Source: Sinanaerobacter chloroacetimidivorans (lineage in GTDB: Bacteria; Bacillota; Clostridia; Peptostreptococcales; Anaerovoracaceae). Taken from it: DNA of 64,000 nt. Below the pieces are notes generated by a model. The model searched no databases. It had not been told where the DNA came from and saw only the letters and a list, made by a program, of their open reading frames with translations. This document shows positions 54,163 to 63,265 of this stretch, one piece after another. The position numbers were made by a program, and so were the translations under genes. The stretch is from positions 51,510 to 115,509 of the forward strand of contig NZ_JAGSND010000014.1 of NCBI RefSeq assembly GCF_018128545.1, read 5' to 3'. How positions within the stretch are numbered: position 1 is the stretch's first letter; each line of letters opens with the position of its first letter.

Positions 54163-54969
54163 GTGATTCCACTGCTTGAGCAATGGGAATGGGAAAAAGT
54201 AAACCAAATTACCTGTGAAATCGGCCAAAGCCGTGATATAACCGGGATGCGCAGAGACTTTCTGACGTTGCTGGGACAATTGGTTGCCTTTGATCTGGCT
54301 GATTTTTATCTGAACGATACAGCGACTCTCGGCAGGGTCAGATTGGTGGACCCCGTGGTGGTGAGCAGATTTTCCAAACAATTCAATGAAAAGTTTATGG
54401 CGGAATATGATAAATGTTACGGGCAGATTGACTATGTAAAATGGGTGTTTTCCAGCCACGAATCTATTGTCTACAGGGAATCCGACTTGATTAACAATGA
54501 AATGAGAACCAAAAGCGCTTTTTTTCTGGACTATTTAAAGCCGGCAGGATTTCTGCATGTGGCAGGAATCAGCATTGCAAAGGAAGGAAGCTGCATCAGT
54601 GCCATCACCCTTTACCGGACTGAAAAAAGAGGGGATTTTACCGATAAAGAGCTTTACATACTGAACCAGCTTTTACCTCATCTTCAGAGTAAACTATCCA
54701 GGGAATTCAATGTTATTGATTATAACATTGAGAAAATCAGAAAGGGATTTTCCCTGCTGGCCTATCAATATCATCTTTCCAATCGGGAAATAGAAATTCT
54801 GAAGCTGGTGTGCAGCGGGCACAATAATTCTGAGGTGGGCAATCAGCTTTCCATCAGCGTAAATACGGTGAAAAAACATATGAGCAATATCTTTGACAAG
54901 CTGGGTGTTGACAGCCGGACTCATTTGTTCAACCTGCTTTTAAGAAACAATAAGGAATTGTTTGAATAG
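54163..54969 (+). CDS. LuxR-family transcriptional regulator
   Basis: 268 aa. The N-terminal ~200 residues form an unrecognised sensor-like domain. The C-terminal ~65 are a LuxR/GerE helix-turn-helix (LSNREIEILKLVCSGHNNSE, SVNTVKKHMSNIFDKLGV). The start is uncertain. GTG 54163 opens the frame but is itself part of the near-perfect ribosome site AAAGGGGTGAT, so initiation at CTG 54172 is possible. It stands between the isochorismatase and ytaF and may regulate either neighbour unit. Confidence 0.85.
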   Translation: MIPLLEQWEWEKVNQITCEIGQSRDITGMRRDFLTLLGQLVAFDLADFYLNDTATLGRVRLVDPVVVSRFSKQFNEKFMAEYDKCYGQIDYVKWVFSSHESIVYRESDLINNEMRTKSAFFLDYLKPAGFLHVAGISIAKEGSCISAITLYRTEKRGDFTDKELYILNQLLPHLQSKLSREFNVIDYNIEKIRKGFSLLAYQYHLSNREIEILKLVCSGHNNSEVGNQLSISVNTVKKHMSNIFDKLGVDSRTHLFNLLLRNNKELFE

Positions 54970-55047
54970 AAATTTTAATATAGAGTCACACCTGTTCAGG
55001 CTGAAACATAGACTGCTGTTGTTAGGAAACAATGGAGGATGCAGTAT

Positions 55048-55671
55048 ATGTATGCATTTTTACTTGCGCTGTCGTTAAATATCGATAGCCTTAGTATCGG
55101 TGTCAATTACGGATTGCGAAAGATTAAGATTTCTTTTCCGGCCTTAATTACAATCGTCATGATGTCTTTGGGAGCGCTTACCCTTTCTTTTTCAATAGGG
55201 CATATTATATTCTCATTTGTCTCGATTTTTGTCTCTAAAATGATCAGTTCCTTCTTACTCATTTCACTGGGCTGTGTGCTATTTGCTCAAACGTTGATGA
55301 ATATTCATTATCCGGCAGCAAGCGAAGCGTTTATTATTAAGAAAATAAAGATCAAGCCGCTGAATATTATTGTAAATATCGTGAGGGAGCCGGAAAATGC
55401 AGATATTGATCATTCCGGTGTTATAGACTTTAAAGAAGCAATCTATATTGGATCTGCACTTTCAATCGATGCATTGACCATAGGATTATCCTTGGCCGCC
55501 TATCAGATTCACTTACCGGGGTTTTTAATTTTAACCGCTGTGACCAATTTCTCATTTCTGGTTTGCGGAGAATTAATCGGCAAATTCGTAGGGAAGTTCA
55601 TATCAGAAAACAAGCTGAAAATGGCAGCGAGCATCACACTTATATTATTGGGACTGACAAAACTTGCTTAG
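55048..55671 (+). CDS. sporulation membrane protein YtaF (MntP-like)
   Basis: 207 aa with about six membrane helices. The first (LLALSLNIDSLSIGVNYGLRKIKI) and the late repeat (SALSIDALTIGLSLAAYQI) are the two homologous halves of the MntP/YtaF fold. The central ADIDHSGVIDFKEAI loop, EF-hand-like in its acidic residues, is typical of YtaF. ATG 55048 is chosen over ATG 55039, which lies too close to GGAGG at 55034. It suggests a spore-forming lineage. Confidence 0.88.
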   Translation: MYAFLLALSLNIDSLSIGVNYGLRKIKISFPALITIVMMSLGALTLSFSIGHIIFSFVSIFVSKMISSFLLISLGCVLFAQTLMNIHYPAASEAFIIKKIKIKPLNIIVNIVREPENADIDHSGVIDFKEAIYIGSALSIDALTIGLSLAAYQIHLPGFLILTAVTNFSFLVCGELIGKFVGKFISENKLKMAASITLILLGLTKLA

Positions 55672-55763
55672 GTTATGTGTAAAAAGAAGAATTTTTGCAA
55701 GTAACGAAAAAGAAGTACTTAGATAAGTTACTTAAAAAAGAACATCTTAAGAATTATAGAACG

Positions 55764-55807
55764 AAAATGCATGATTTTGCTTAATGCAATGAACATGCAT
55801 TTTTTTA
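55764..55807 (+). terminator. terminator after ytaF
   Basis: AAAATGCATG (55764-55773) pairs with CATGCATTTT (55794-55803), with an inner TTGC/GCAA stem and a T-run to 55806. Confidence 0.8.
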
Positions 55808-55863
55808 TTTTGCCCTGAACCGTCTCAAAAAAAGATTTCATAAAAAATTATAATAATACTTAA

Positions 55864-55890
55864 GTAGTATTGGCGTGTAAAAAATACTAC
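55864..55890. promoter_or_regulatory. inverted repeat before the agmatinase gene
   Basis: GTAGTATT (55864-55871) and AATACTAC (55883-55890) are perfect inverted half-sites. A further AATACT half-site lies just upstream (55855). A TTTACA at 55921 with TATTAT at 55942 could be the promoter, though its 15-base spacing is short. An operator for the agmatinase-permease unit is likely; the regulator is unknown. Confidence 0.4.
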
Positions 55891-55969
55891 CAACGTATGT
55901 TTTAATATTCTGACAATTGCTTTACAGTGACAGGTAGATACTATTATTTAGAAACAGGAGGACAGAACA

Positions 55970-56866
55970 ATGATCGACTTAAAGCCTTGGGGCGACCTGA
56001 ATACTGAGGATATGGAGAAAGCGAACCTGCTCATTATGGGAGTCCCTTTCGACGGAGCGGTTAGCTGCGGAAAAGGGGCGGCGCTGGCACCGGAAAAAAT
56101 AAGAGCGCTGTCCCGTTATCTTCCGGCCACGACGGAAACGGGAACCATAATCAAAAACCTGAAAGCCTACGATGCGGGAGATGTGGCCGTAGATCTGGAC
56201 TGGGCCAGGTACTACAAAGAGGTGGAGGATCGGGCTTACGACCTGATGAAAACGGATAAATTTTCTCTGTTTCTCGGCGGGGATCATTCCGTGACGATTC
56301 CTTTACATAAGGCTTTTGGCAGGTATTCAAAAGAAAAAGGGCTTGGAAAAATCGGCGTGATTCATTTTGATTCTCACGCGGATATCTGCGACACCTATGA
56401 CAGCCACAAATGGTCCCATGCCTGCACGGAAAGAAGAACGGTGGAGGATGTGATCGGGACCGGGGATCTGGCGTATCTGGGCTTACGCAGCTACGAAATC
56501 GAGGAGCTTGAATATTTTAAGGGGCATCCGGAAGTACTGGTGATCAAGGCCTATGATGTATTCAAAGAAGGATATCTGGCTTGCTACCACAAGCTGGAGG
56601 AGCGGTTCCACGATTATGACGCCGTGTATTTTACTCTGGACATCGATGTGGTGGATCCTGCTTTTGCACCCGGTACAGGAACCCCCGAGGCGGGAGGCCT
56701 GACCAGCCGGGAAATTCTCGAACTGACAAAACTTCTGATCGGAAATCTGCCGGTCAAGGCAATGGATATCGTCGAAGTATCCCCTCCCCTTGATCAGGAA
56801 AACGACATAACATCCTGGCTGGCTTTAAAAATAATTTATGAGGTGTTTGGCTGCTTAGACAAGTAA
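55970..56866 (+). CDS. agmatinase/arginase-family ureohydrolase
   Basis: 298 aa with the binuclear-manganese motifs GGDHSVT, HFDSHADICD and DIDVVDPAFAPGTGTPEAGG, so the metal-binding residues are complete. The family splits agmatine, guanidinobutyrate, arginine or formiminoglutamate. The overall length and the GTGTPEAGG block favour agmatinase-like over arginase. It is followed at 58 bases by an amino-acid permease. The product would be urea plus an amine such as putrescine. Confidence 0.9.
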   Translation: MIDLKPWGDLNTEDMEKANLLIMGVPFDGAVSCGKGAALAPEKIRALSRYLPATTETGTIIKNLKAYDAGDVAVDLDWARYYKEVEDRAYDLMKTDKFSLFLGGDHSVTIPLHKAFGRYSKEKGLGKIGVIHFDSHADICDTYDSHKWSHACTERRTVEDVIGTGDLAYLGLRSYEIEELEYFKGHPEVLVIKAYDVFKEGYLACYHKLEERFHDYDAVYFTLDIDVVDPAFAPGTGTPEAGGLTSREILELTKLLIGNLPVKAMDIVEVSPPLDQENDITSWLALKIIYEVFGCLDK

Positions 56867-56924
56867 GCGGGGCGTTGGAATACCCGTTTACTAATAAAAT
56901 AAAAAAAATATTAAGGAGGTTATC

Positions 56925-58391
56925 ATGAGTTATAAAGCGGATGTGAATCCAAACGGATCAGATGACAGCCAGGGTGGATCTTTACGAAGAGGCTTAAAGA
57001 AAAATCAGGTTCAAATGGTTGCACTCGGTGGTGTTATCGGATCGGCATATTTTTTAGGCACTGGATACACGCTCAGTGCGACGGGACCGGGAGCAATCGT
57101 AGCGTTTGCTTTTGCTGGGGTTTTGGTATTTATGATGATGCTTTGCCTCGGAGAATTGTCTGTTGCGATGCCGGTTGCAGGCTCGTTTATCGGATACACT
57201 TCGGAGTTTGTGTCTCCGGCGGTTGCTTGTGGGATCGGTTGGGCATACTGGGCATGCATCGTTGCGTATGTTCCTTCGGAATGTGTGGCTGCAGGTATTA
57301 TCATGAATAATTTTTTCCCTATGATACAGCCCTTTTATTGGGCAGTTCTTTTTGGACTATTGATTACGATTATTAATATCGGAAAGGTTGAAGGTCTGGG
57401 AAAAGTGGAATCTGTTCTCGCTTTGACTAAAATAATAGCAATTCTTGCATTCAGTGTTCTTGCGATTTTAATCTTCCTGGGGATCATAGGAAGCGAGCAT
57501 TCTTTTATCGGAACAACCTATGTTATTGACAGAGGCGGCTTCTTCCCGGTTGGAGCCTTTGCACTTGTGCTGACCATGGTAATGGTACTGGTAAACTATG
57601 GCGGTACCGAAATTGTCGGATTAACAGCGGCAGAAGCAGAAGATCCTGCTACTGCAATCCCGGCAGCAGTCAAAAATGTATCGGTCAGAATTGTTGGACT
57701 ATATGTAATCCCTTTATTCCTGCTATCCCTGATTTTCCCCTGGGATCAAGCAGGGACGGAGGAAAGCGTTTTTGCAGCAGCTCTGGGTTATCATGGATTA
57801 AACTGGGCTGGCGGATTGTTCAGCTTTATTGTTTTGATCGCAGCCTTTTCCTGTGCAAACTGCAATTTATACGCCTGCATTCGTGCATTGTATTCGCTGG
57901 CAAAGGAAGGAATGGCTCCAACCGTATTCGGAAAATTGAATAAAAAGAGCGTACCCTCCAATGCGGCTTTATTCAGCCTGATTCTCATATGGATTGTGAT
58001 AGGCTGCTATTCCTTTGATACAAGCGGATTTTTCTATACGTACTTATTAGCCATTTCGGGCTTTACCGGAGCACTTTGCTGGCTGACAATATGCCTCGCC
58101 CAGGTAAATTTCAGAAAGAGATTCCATGCACGCGGATACACCCTGGATGAGCTGAAGTTTAAAGTTCCGGGGAGTCCATACACCGGATATATTACGGTAA
58201 TCTTATTTACTCTATGCTTGCTGATCAATGTATTGAGCCCGGATTTGCGCCCTGCATTCTATATCGGAGTACCGGCATTTTTAATTCCGGCAATTCTGTA
58301 TAAGGTGCTTAAGGTAGCTGATCGGCGGGGTGAAGAAATCAAAAAACTGGTTGATTTCGACGGAATGTATCCTCCGAAGAATCGGGGATGA
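56925..58391 (+). CDS. amino-acid permease, APC/AAT family
   Basis: 488 aa, about twelve helices. LRRGLKKNQVQMVALGGVIG and the GTGYTLSATGPGAIVAFAF block match the AAT family that takes up cationic and other amino acids. AAGGAGGT precedes the ATG. Next to the ureohydrolase it may import arginine, agmatine or a related guanidino compound (inference). Confidence 0.92.
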   Translation: MSYKADVNPNGSDDSQGGSLRRGLKKNQVQMVALGGVIGSAYFLGTGYTLSATGPGAIVAFAFAGVLVFMMMLCLGELSVAMPVAGSFIGYTSEFVSPAVACGIGWAYWACIVAYVPSECVAAGIIMNNFFPMIQPFYWAVLFGLLITIINIGKVEGLGKVESVLALTKIIAILAFSVLAILIFLGIIGSEHSFIGTTYVIDRGGFFPVGAFALVLTMVMVLVNYGGTEIVGLTAAEAEDPATAIPAAVKNVSVRIVGLYVIPLFLLSLIFPWDQAGTEESVFAAALGYHGLNWAGGLFSFIVLIAAFSCANCNLYACIRALYSLAKEGMAPTVFGKLNKKSVPSNAALFSLILIWIVIGCYSFDTSGFFYTYLLAISGFTGALCWLTICLAQVNFRKRFHARGYTLDELKFKVPGSPYTGYITVILFTLCLLINVLSPDLRPAFYIGVPAFLIPAILYKVLKVADRRGEEIKKLVDFDGMYPPKNRG

Positions 58392-58465
58392 TCAAAAGAC
58401 CCGTTAATGAAATCAAACCGGATAAGGTTTTTGTTTTATTAATAATAGGAAGGGAGTAAACAATA

Positions 58466-60217
58466 ATGAAAAGAAAAGTTATTGTATTCGGCTTAGTAGG
58501 TTTACTGATTTTGGGAACTTTTTTCGGCTGCAGCAAAGCAGCGTCTACCAAAGAGGCAGAGTCGGCTACTCTTGTTCTAAAAAACGGTGCCATCTATACC
58601 ATGGATGAAGAGGATCGTGTGGCTTCAGCAGTTGCAGTCATCAATGATCAAATAGTATATGTCGGGGACGATGCGGGAGTTGAATCGTATGTAGGCGATG
58701 ACACAGAAGTAATTGACCTGGATGGAAAAATGGTAACACCGGGCTTTATCGATGGACATATCCATGCTGCATCAGATCAGCTTTCAAGATTGTACAGTGT
58801 GTACTTAACAGATACTGAGCCTGACATCAAATTATATCAAGCAGCATTAAAAGAATTTGCAGAAAAACACCCTGAGCTGGAGGTAATTATCGGGAGAGGT
58901 TTTCAGCTTAAGGCCTTTGGTGACGAAGGACCTACAAAAGATGTATTGGATGAAATCATAAGCGACAGACCGGTTATTATTAGTGATACATCAGGTCACG
59001 GAGACTGGGTCAACACAAAGACACTTGAAATGGCAGGGATAACAAAAGATACGCAAGCTCCTGCGGGCGGCGAGATCTACAGAGACGCAAACGGAGAGCC
59101 TTCCGGATACTTATCGGATGCCGGAGAATTGATAGCGAATTTAACCGAAAAAACGAAAACTACACCGGAGCAGTTCTTTGAAGCATTTAAAGTGTTTGAA
59201 GATGAAAGTGCTGCAAAAGGTATTACCGGCATTAACAGCATGGGCTCTGATATTGCTGCGCCCGTTATTTGGAAAATGATGGACGACTATGCGAAAACGG
59301 GCGAAATGACCCTGCGTGTGAAATTTGCCCACAGAGCTGTAGACGGCGATGATCCTGCACAGATAGTAAAGGAGCTCCAAGACGGTCAGCAATATGTTTC
59401 CGATATGCAGAATATAATCGATATCAAGACCTTTATCGATGGTGTTCCGGAAGGAAAGACCTCCTATCTTCTTAAGCCCTATGCAGCTACCGCAAACATG
59501 GCTGAAGATTACCGCGGCGAAGCGATGTGGTCGCAGGAAAGTCTGAATGAATTTGTGGCTGCCGCAGATAAAGCCGGTTACGCCGTTGATGTTCATGCCA
59601 TGGGAGACGCTTCTTCAAGAATGTTTATTGATGCAGTCGAATATGCATTTGAACAGAATGGGAAGAGAGATGCCAGGCATAACCTCATCCATGCGAATTT
59701 ACTGGATCCGGCCGATATCCCAAGAATGGGCGAACTGGGCATTTATGCCGGAATGCAGCCAATCTGGTTCTACAAGGATCCAATCTTCTCACAGCTTGAA
59801 ATCCAAATGCTGGGACAGGAACGATTTGATCAGGAATATGTCATCAGAGACATGCTGGAGGCAGGAATCATCATGACCGGTTCCTCTGACAGCCCGGTAA
59901 CTACTGACAACAGGCCGCTTATTGGTATCGAATGCGGTGTAACCCAGTGTTCTCCATATCCGGGCGGCGGTCAAGGCGATCCTGTATTTGTGCGTAATGT
60001 AAATCAGACCGTTTCTGTAATAGATATGCTGAGATTCTACACGATCAACGGAGCGAAAGAAATGTTCATGGAAAAAACCATCGGTTCGATTGAAGTGGGG
60101 AAAAAGGCTGACATGGTGGTCCTTACGCAGGATATCACAAAAATTAAGCCGGATGATATTTCTGAAACAGAGGTTGTAAGCACCATCTTCAATGGCAAAA
60201 TTGTGTATCAAAAATAA
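58466..60217 (+). CDS. YtcJ-like amidohydrolase made as a lipoprotein
   Basis: 583 aa. An N-terminal lipobox (LGTFFGC, Cys near residue 22) precedes a complete amidohydrolase barrel: metal-site DGHIHAASD near residue 95, VDVHAMGD and the late TGSSDSPVTTDNRPL with the catalytic Asp, then the small beta domain ending in VSTIFNGKIVYQK. YtcJ-like enzymes hydrolyse exocyclic or N-acyl bonds but are mostly cytoplasmic. A lipid-anchored, outside-facing copy is unusual. It follows the agmatinase and permease and may release the compound that the permease imports. Confidence 0.88.
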   Translation: MKRKVIVFGLVGLLILGTFFGCSKAASTKEAESATLVLKNGAIYTMDEEDRVASAVAVINDQIVYVGDDAGVESYVGDDTEVIDLDGKMVTPGFIDGHIHAASDQLSRLYSVYLTDTEPDIKLYQAALKEFAEKHPELEVIIGRGFQLKAFGDEGPTKDVLDEIISDRPVIISDTSGHGDWVNTKTLEMAGITKDTQAPAGGEIYRDANGEPSGYLSDAGELIANLTEKTKTTPEQFFEAFKVFEDESAAKGITGINSMGSDIAAPVIWKMMDDYAKTGEMTLRVKFAHRAVDGDDPAQIVKELQDGQQYVSDMQNIIDIKTFIDGVPEGKTSYLLKPYAATANMAEDYRGEAMWSQESLNEFVAAADKAGYAVDVHAMGDASSRMFIDAVEYAFEQNGKRDARHNLIHANLLDPADIPRMGELGIYAGMQPIWFYKDPIFSQLEIQMLGQERFDQEYVIRDMLEAGIIMTGSSDSPVTTDNRPLIGIECGVTQCSPYPGGGQGDPVFVRNVNQTVSVIDMLRFYTINGAKEMFMEKTIGSIEVGKKADMVVLTQDITKIKPDDISETEVVSTIFNGKIVYQK

Positions 60218-60263
60218 GCTGCCATAAAATATCATTATTGCGCTGACTATTCAGCAAGGAACA

Positions 60264-60301
60264 AAGCAGCCTTTCAGAGTTGATCTCTTGAAAGGCTGCT
60301 T
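60264..60301 (+). terminator. hairpin after the amidohydrolase
   Basis: AAGCAGCCTTTCA (60264-60276) pairs perfectly with TGAAAGGCTGCTT (60289-60301), with an inner GAG/CTC. The tail is T-poor, so it may be a weak terminator. The remnant on the opposite strand lies just after it. Confidence 0.6.
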
Positions 60302-60344
60302 CAATGTTAATTAATTAAGGAGGAATTTATCAAATTGTATCGCC

Positions 60345-60527
60345 TTATTTAGCCGAAGGCTTATAAAAGTGGAGCCCTTCGATCTCACAGACAAATTCCA
60401 TTTTTTGTTCGATGGTCTTATCTTCCGTAAAATTCGGATTGACGAAATAGTATGTATCGTCGGTCAGCTCCGTTACTCCCGTAACCCCTTTAACTTTTGA
60501 AAGTATAAACGAGCAAATATGAATATT
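60345..60527 (-). pseudogene. 3'-terminal remnant of an unidentified gene
   Basis: On the minus strand this stretch reads as about 60 codons ending in TAA. The sequence looks clearly protein-like (KGVTGVTELTDDTYYFVNPN, then FTEDKTIEQKMEFVCEIEG and LHFYKPSAK). There is no start codon, and the frame is closed by TAG at 60528-60530. It is therefore best read as the C-terminal leftover of a decayed or truncated gene. I do not recognise the family. It sits in the 362-base gap between the amidohydrolase and the DUF421 gene. Confidence 0.5.
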
Positions 60528-60579
60528 CTATGATCTCCAGTGAAGAATAATAGATACAATATCAAGCAGGAGGATCGGA

Positions 60580-61284
60580 ATGGATAACTTATATGTTGTA
60601 TATACTTCACTGGGATCTATTATCGTACTATTTTTGTTAACGAAAATAATGGGCAATAAACAAATGTCCGAATTAAGCATGTTCGATTATATCACGGGCA
60701 TCACCATTGGTTCCATTGCTGCCGAAATGGCAACAGCTCTGGAGAAATTTGAAAAGCCGCTCATTGCTATGCTGATCTATGGGCTGGCAGCGGCTTTTAT
60801 TTCTATTGCCTCTTATAAGTCTATAGTAATTCGAAGAGTTGTAACGGGAAAACCGGTTGTTTTATATGATAACGGAAAACTTTATAATAAGAATTTAAAG
60901 AAATCAAAAATTGATGTTAACGAATTTCTGGCATTATGCAGAAGCAACGGATTTTTCGATTTGTCAAACATTGAAACTGCGATTTTGGAAACCAACGGAA
61001 AAATCAGTTTTCTGCCCCTATCCACCCAACGGCCTGTCAATCCCGGTGATTTAAAATTAAACCCTCAGCAGGAGAAAACTGTAGCCAATGTGGTAATCGA
61101 CGGCAAGATCATGCATACCAATCTGAAAAACACGGGAAAAGATGAGAATTGGTTAAATATACAGATGAAATCCCAGGGAATTTCCAATGTAAAGGACGCC
61201 TTCCTGGTCACCTGTGACAGTGACCATCAAATAAAAATTTATTCAAAAATAGAAACGGAATATAAACGGGATATTTTTGAGTGA
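60580..61284 (+). CDS. DUF421 membrane protein (YetF-like)
   Basis: 234 aa. Three N-terminal membrane helices (SLGSIIVLFLLTKIMGNKQM, ITIGSIAAEMA and IYGLAAAFISIASY) are followed by the DUF421/YetF cytoplasmic domain with VVLYDNGKLYNKNLKKSKID and LCRSNGFFDLSNIETAILET. Family members are linked to spores and membranes, with no proven activity. AGGAGG precedes the ATG. Confidence 0.9.
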   Translation: MDNLYVVYTSLGSIIVLFLLTKIMGNKQMSELSMFDYITGITIGSIAAEMATALEKFEKPLIAMLIYGLAAAFISIASYKSIVIRRVVTGKPVVLYDNGKLYNKNLKKSKIDVNEFLALCRSNGFFDLSNIETAILETNGKISFLPLSTQRPVNPGDLKLNPQQEKTVANVVIDGKIMHTNLKNTGKDENWLNIQMKSQGISNVKDAFLVTCDSDHQIKIYSKIETEYKRDIFE

Positions 61285-61293
61285 ATTTTTGCC

Positions 61294-61323
61294 TTGACAA
61301 ACCTAATGCTAAAATATTATAAT
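61294..61323 (+). promoter_or_regulatory. strong promoter of rplM-rpsI
   Basis: TTGACA at 61294-61299, 18 bases, TATAAT at 61318-61323; both boxes perfect. Confidence 0.85.
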
Positions 61324-61329
61324 AGTCGT

Positions 61330-61439
61330 GCATTATGTGTAAAAATCCATTAGCCCCGGATTTTACGTATAGAATTTGTTGCTAGGGTGGGGTGAAACGC
61401 GCTAGCGAAAGAAATGAGTGAATGAGGAGATTATTGAAG
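61330..61439 (+). promoter_or_regulatory. rplM leader RNA, probable autoregulatory
   Basis: The ~110-base 5' leader folds into at least two hairpins: GTAAAAATCC with GGATTTTAC around 61340-61370, and GCTAG with CTAGC around 61381-61405. Firmicute rplM genes commonly carry an L13 leader bound by the ribosomal protein; identity with that Rfam family is not verified here. Confidence 0.5.
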
Positions 61440-61868
61440 ATGAAATCATTTATCGCTAAACCTCATGAAGTGGAAAGAAAATGGTATATAATCGATGCTG
61501 AGGGCAAGACTCTTGGTAGATTAGCTACCGAAGCTGCTTCCATTTTAAGAGGTAAGAGAAAGCCAATTTTTACACCACATGTTGACACTGGAGATTATGT
61601 AATTATTATAAATGCCGAAAAAGTTGAAGTAACCGGCAAAAAGAGAAAAGAAAAGGTTTATAAGAGACATACCGGATACCCTGGCGGACTTCGTGAAATT
61701 ACTTTTGACAAGTTGATTGCAAAGAAGCCGGAAGAGATCATCAGACATGCTGTAAAAGGCATGATGCCGGATGGAAAATTAGGCAGACAAATGTACAAGA
61801 AACTCAAGGTTTATGCTGGTCCTGAACATAAGCATGCAGCTCAGCAGCCGGAAGTTTGGAATTATTAG
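61440..61868 (+). CDS. rplM: 50S ribosomal protein L13
   Basis: 142 aa from ATG 61440 (GAGGAG at 61424), the normal length. [20 protein letters not shown], the [19 protein letters not shown] block and [20 protein letters not shown] are diagnostic. The ATG at 61422 is an upstream in-frame alternative and lies at the ribosome site itself. Confidence 0.97.
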   Translation: MKSFIAKPHEVERKWYIIDAEGKTLGRLATEAASILRGKRKPIFTPHVDTGDYVIIINAEKVEVTGKKRKEKVYKRHTGYPGGLREITFDKLIAKKPEEIIRHAVKGMMPDGKLGRQMYKKLKVYAGPEHKHAAQQPEVWNY

Positions 61869-61887
61869 GAGAGGGGAGGAATCGTAA

Positions 61888-62283
61888 ATGGCAAAATTGC
61901 AATACGCCGGTACAGGCAGAAGAAAATCATCCGTTGCTAGAGTCAGATTAATCCCTGGTAAAGGCAATATTACAGTAAATAAAAAGTCTCTTGAAGATTA
62001 CTTCGGAATGGAAATCTTAAAGAGAGAGGTAAGAAGACCTTTTGAGATTGCCGGAGCTGAAGGCAGATTTGATGTTATCGCCACAGTAAGAGGAGGCGGT
62101 TTCACAGGTCAGGCCGGAGCTTTAAGACATGGTATTTCCAGAGCTCTTTCTTCCGCTGACAGAGAAGCGTTCAGAGCTCCTTTGAAAGCTGCTGGTTTCT
62201 TAACAAGAGACCCAAGAATGAAGGAAAGAAAGAAATACGGACTCAAAAAAGCGAGAAGAGCTTCTCAGTTCTCAAAACGTTAG
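61888..62283 (+). CDS. rpsI: 30S ribosomal protein S9
   Basis: 131 aa with [35 protein letters not shown] and the basic tail [12 protein letters not shown] that reaches the ribosomal P site. 19 bases after rplM, same operon. Confidence 0.97.
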   Translation: MAKLQYAGTGRRKSSVARVRLIPGKGNITVNKKSLEDYFGMEILKREVRRPFEIAGAEGRFDVIATVRGGGFTGQAGALRHGISRALSSADREAFRAPLKAAGFLTRDPRMKERKKYGLKKARRASQFSKR

Positions 62284-62297
62284 TTTTTACGGACTAC

Positions 62298-62331
62298 AAA
62301 CCCTCGGATTATTGCAATTCGAGGGTTTTTT
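62298..62331 (+). terminator. terminator of rplM-rpsI
   Basis: AAACCCTCG (62298-62306) pairs with CGAGGGTTT (62320-62328), with a T-run to 62331. Confidence 0.9.
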
Positions 62332-62503
62332 AACGCCCCAAAAAGTTTGAATAGGATTTCGATTTTTTATTTAATAAAAAAGGATAATCATCTGTAAATT
62401 TAGAATGTTTTGCTTGAAATCCCTGGAAAATATATGTAAAGTATAGAGTAATACGTTATTTCAACTGTATATCAAAAATGTGTATCTGAAAAAGGAGAAA
62501 TCT

Positions 62504-63115
62504 ATGAAGAAAAAGGGATTAATTTTGGTAGTGCTAATGGTCTTACTATCATCTACAGTAGTTTTTGCTGCCAGTGTGAATGGTACTTTTGCAGGACTGC
62601 CCATTGTCAATGTAAAAGTGAACAATGAAACACTAAAGCCAAGTGTTCCCGGAATCGTTCTGCAAGGGAGTACAATGCTTCCGGCCCGAGCCGTTGCAGA
62701 GAGCCTGAATGCGGTGGTCAGCTGGGATCAGACAACCATGACTGCTTCCATTGAAAAGCCCGATGTGACAATGTGCTTTGTGGACAGCATTGAAGAAATG
62801 GATGATGAATCCTGGGTAATCAGTCCCTTCGGTATTTTGGACGTGGGCCAGGACCAGGACGTAACCGTATATTATGAAGTTGGACCTATGAAAGAAAAGC
62901 TTTATGAGTATAGAATCATTGTGAAGGCTCCCAACGGTGATATTATAAAATCATCGGAGACTGACAGCTATGAGATCACGGCATACGGCATGGTAGGGTA
63001 CCTCACCATTGACGACATTGATTTTACAAAAGCCGGCAATTATAAATTCGAATTCCAGATCAAATATGACAATGCCTTTAAAAGCGTTGAAAGTAAACTT
63101 CTTGTAATTGAATAA
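62504..63115 (+). CDS. exported stalk-domain (copper amine oxidase N-terminal-like) protein
   Basis: 203 aa from ATG 62504 (AAAGGAGAA upstream). Signal peptide MKKKGLILVVLMVLLSSTVV followed by FAA, then a PF07833-type stalk domain at ~25-85 (VKVNNETLKPSVPGIVLQGS, MLPARAVAESLNAVVSWDQ). The C-terminal ~110 residues form a beta-rich domain of unknown type. Stalk domains are common on clostridial surface proteins and have no oxidase activity themselves. Confidence 0.85.
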   Translation: MKKKGLILVVLMVLLSSTVVFAASVNGTFAGLPIVNVKVNNETLKPSVPGIVLQGSTMLPARAVAESLNAVVSWDQTTMTASIEKPDVTMCFVDSIEEMDDESWVISPFGILDVGQDQDVTVYYEVGPMKEKLYEYRIIVKAPNGDIIKSSETDSYEITAYGMVGYLTIDDIDFTKAGNYKFEFQIKYDNAFKSVESKLLVIE

Positions 63116-63154
63116 AAATTAATAGAATAACAGGAAATATTCCTGCAAAGGTAT

Positions 63155-63198
63155 AAAGACCTCAAATGCATAAAATTGCATAAAGTTGAGGTCTTTTT
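63155..63198 (+). terminator. terminator after the stalk-domain gene
   Basis: AAAGACCTCAA (63155-63165) pairs with TTGAGGTCTTT (63186-63196), followed by further T residues. The loop holds a direct repeat of TGCATAAA. Confidence 0.85.
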
Positions 63199-63265
63199 AT
63201 TTGCCCTTTCATATTTCTCTGTGAGCCGGCATATGTTTAATAGATAAAAAGGGGGGTGTTCAGTT

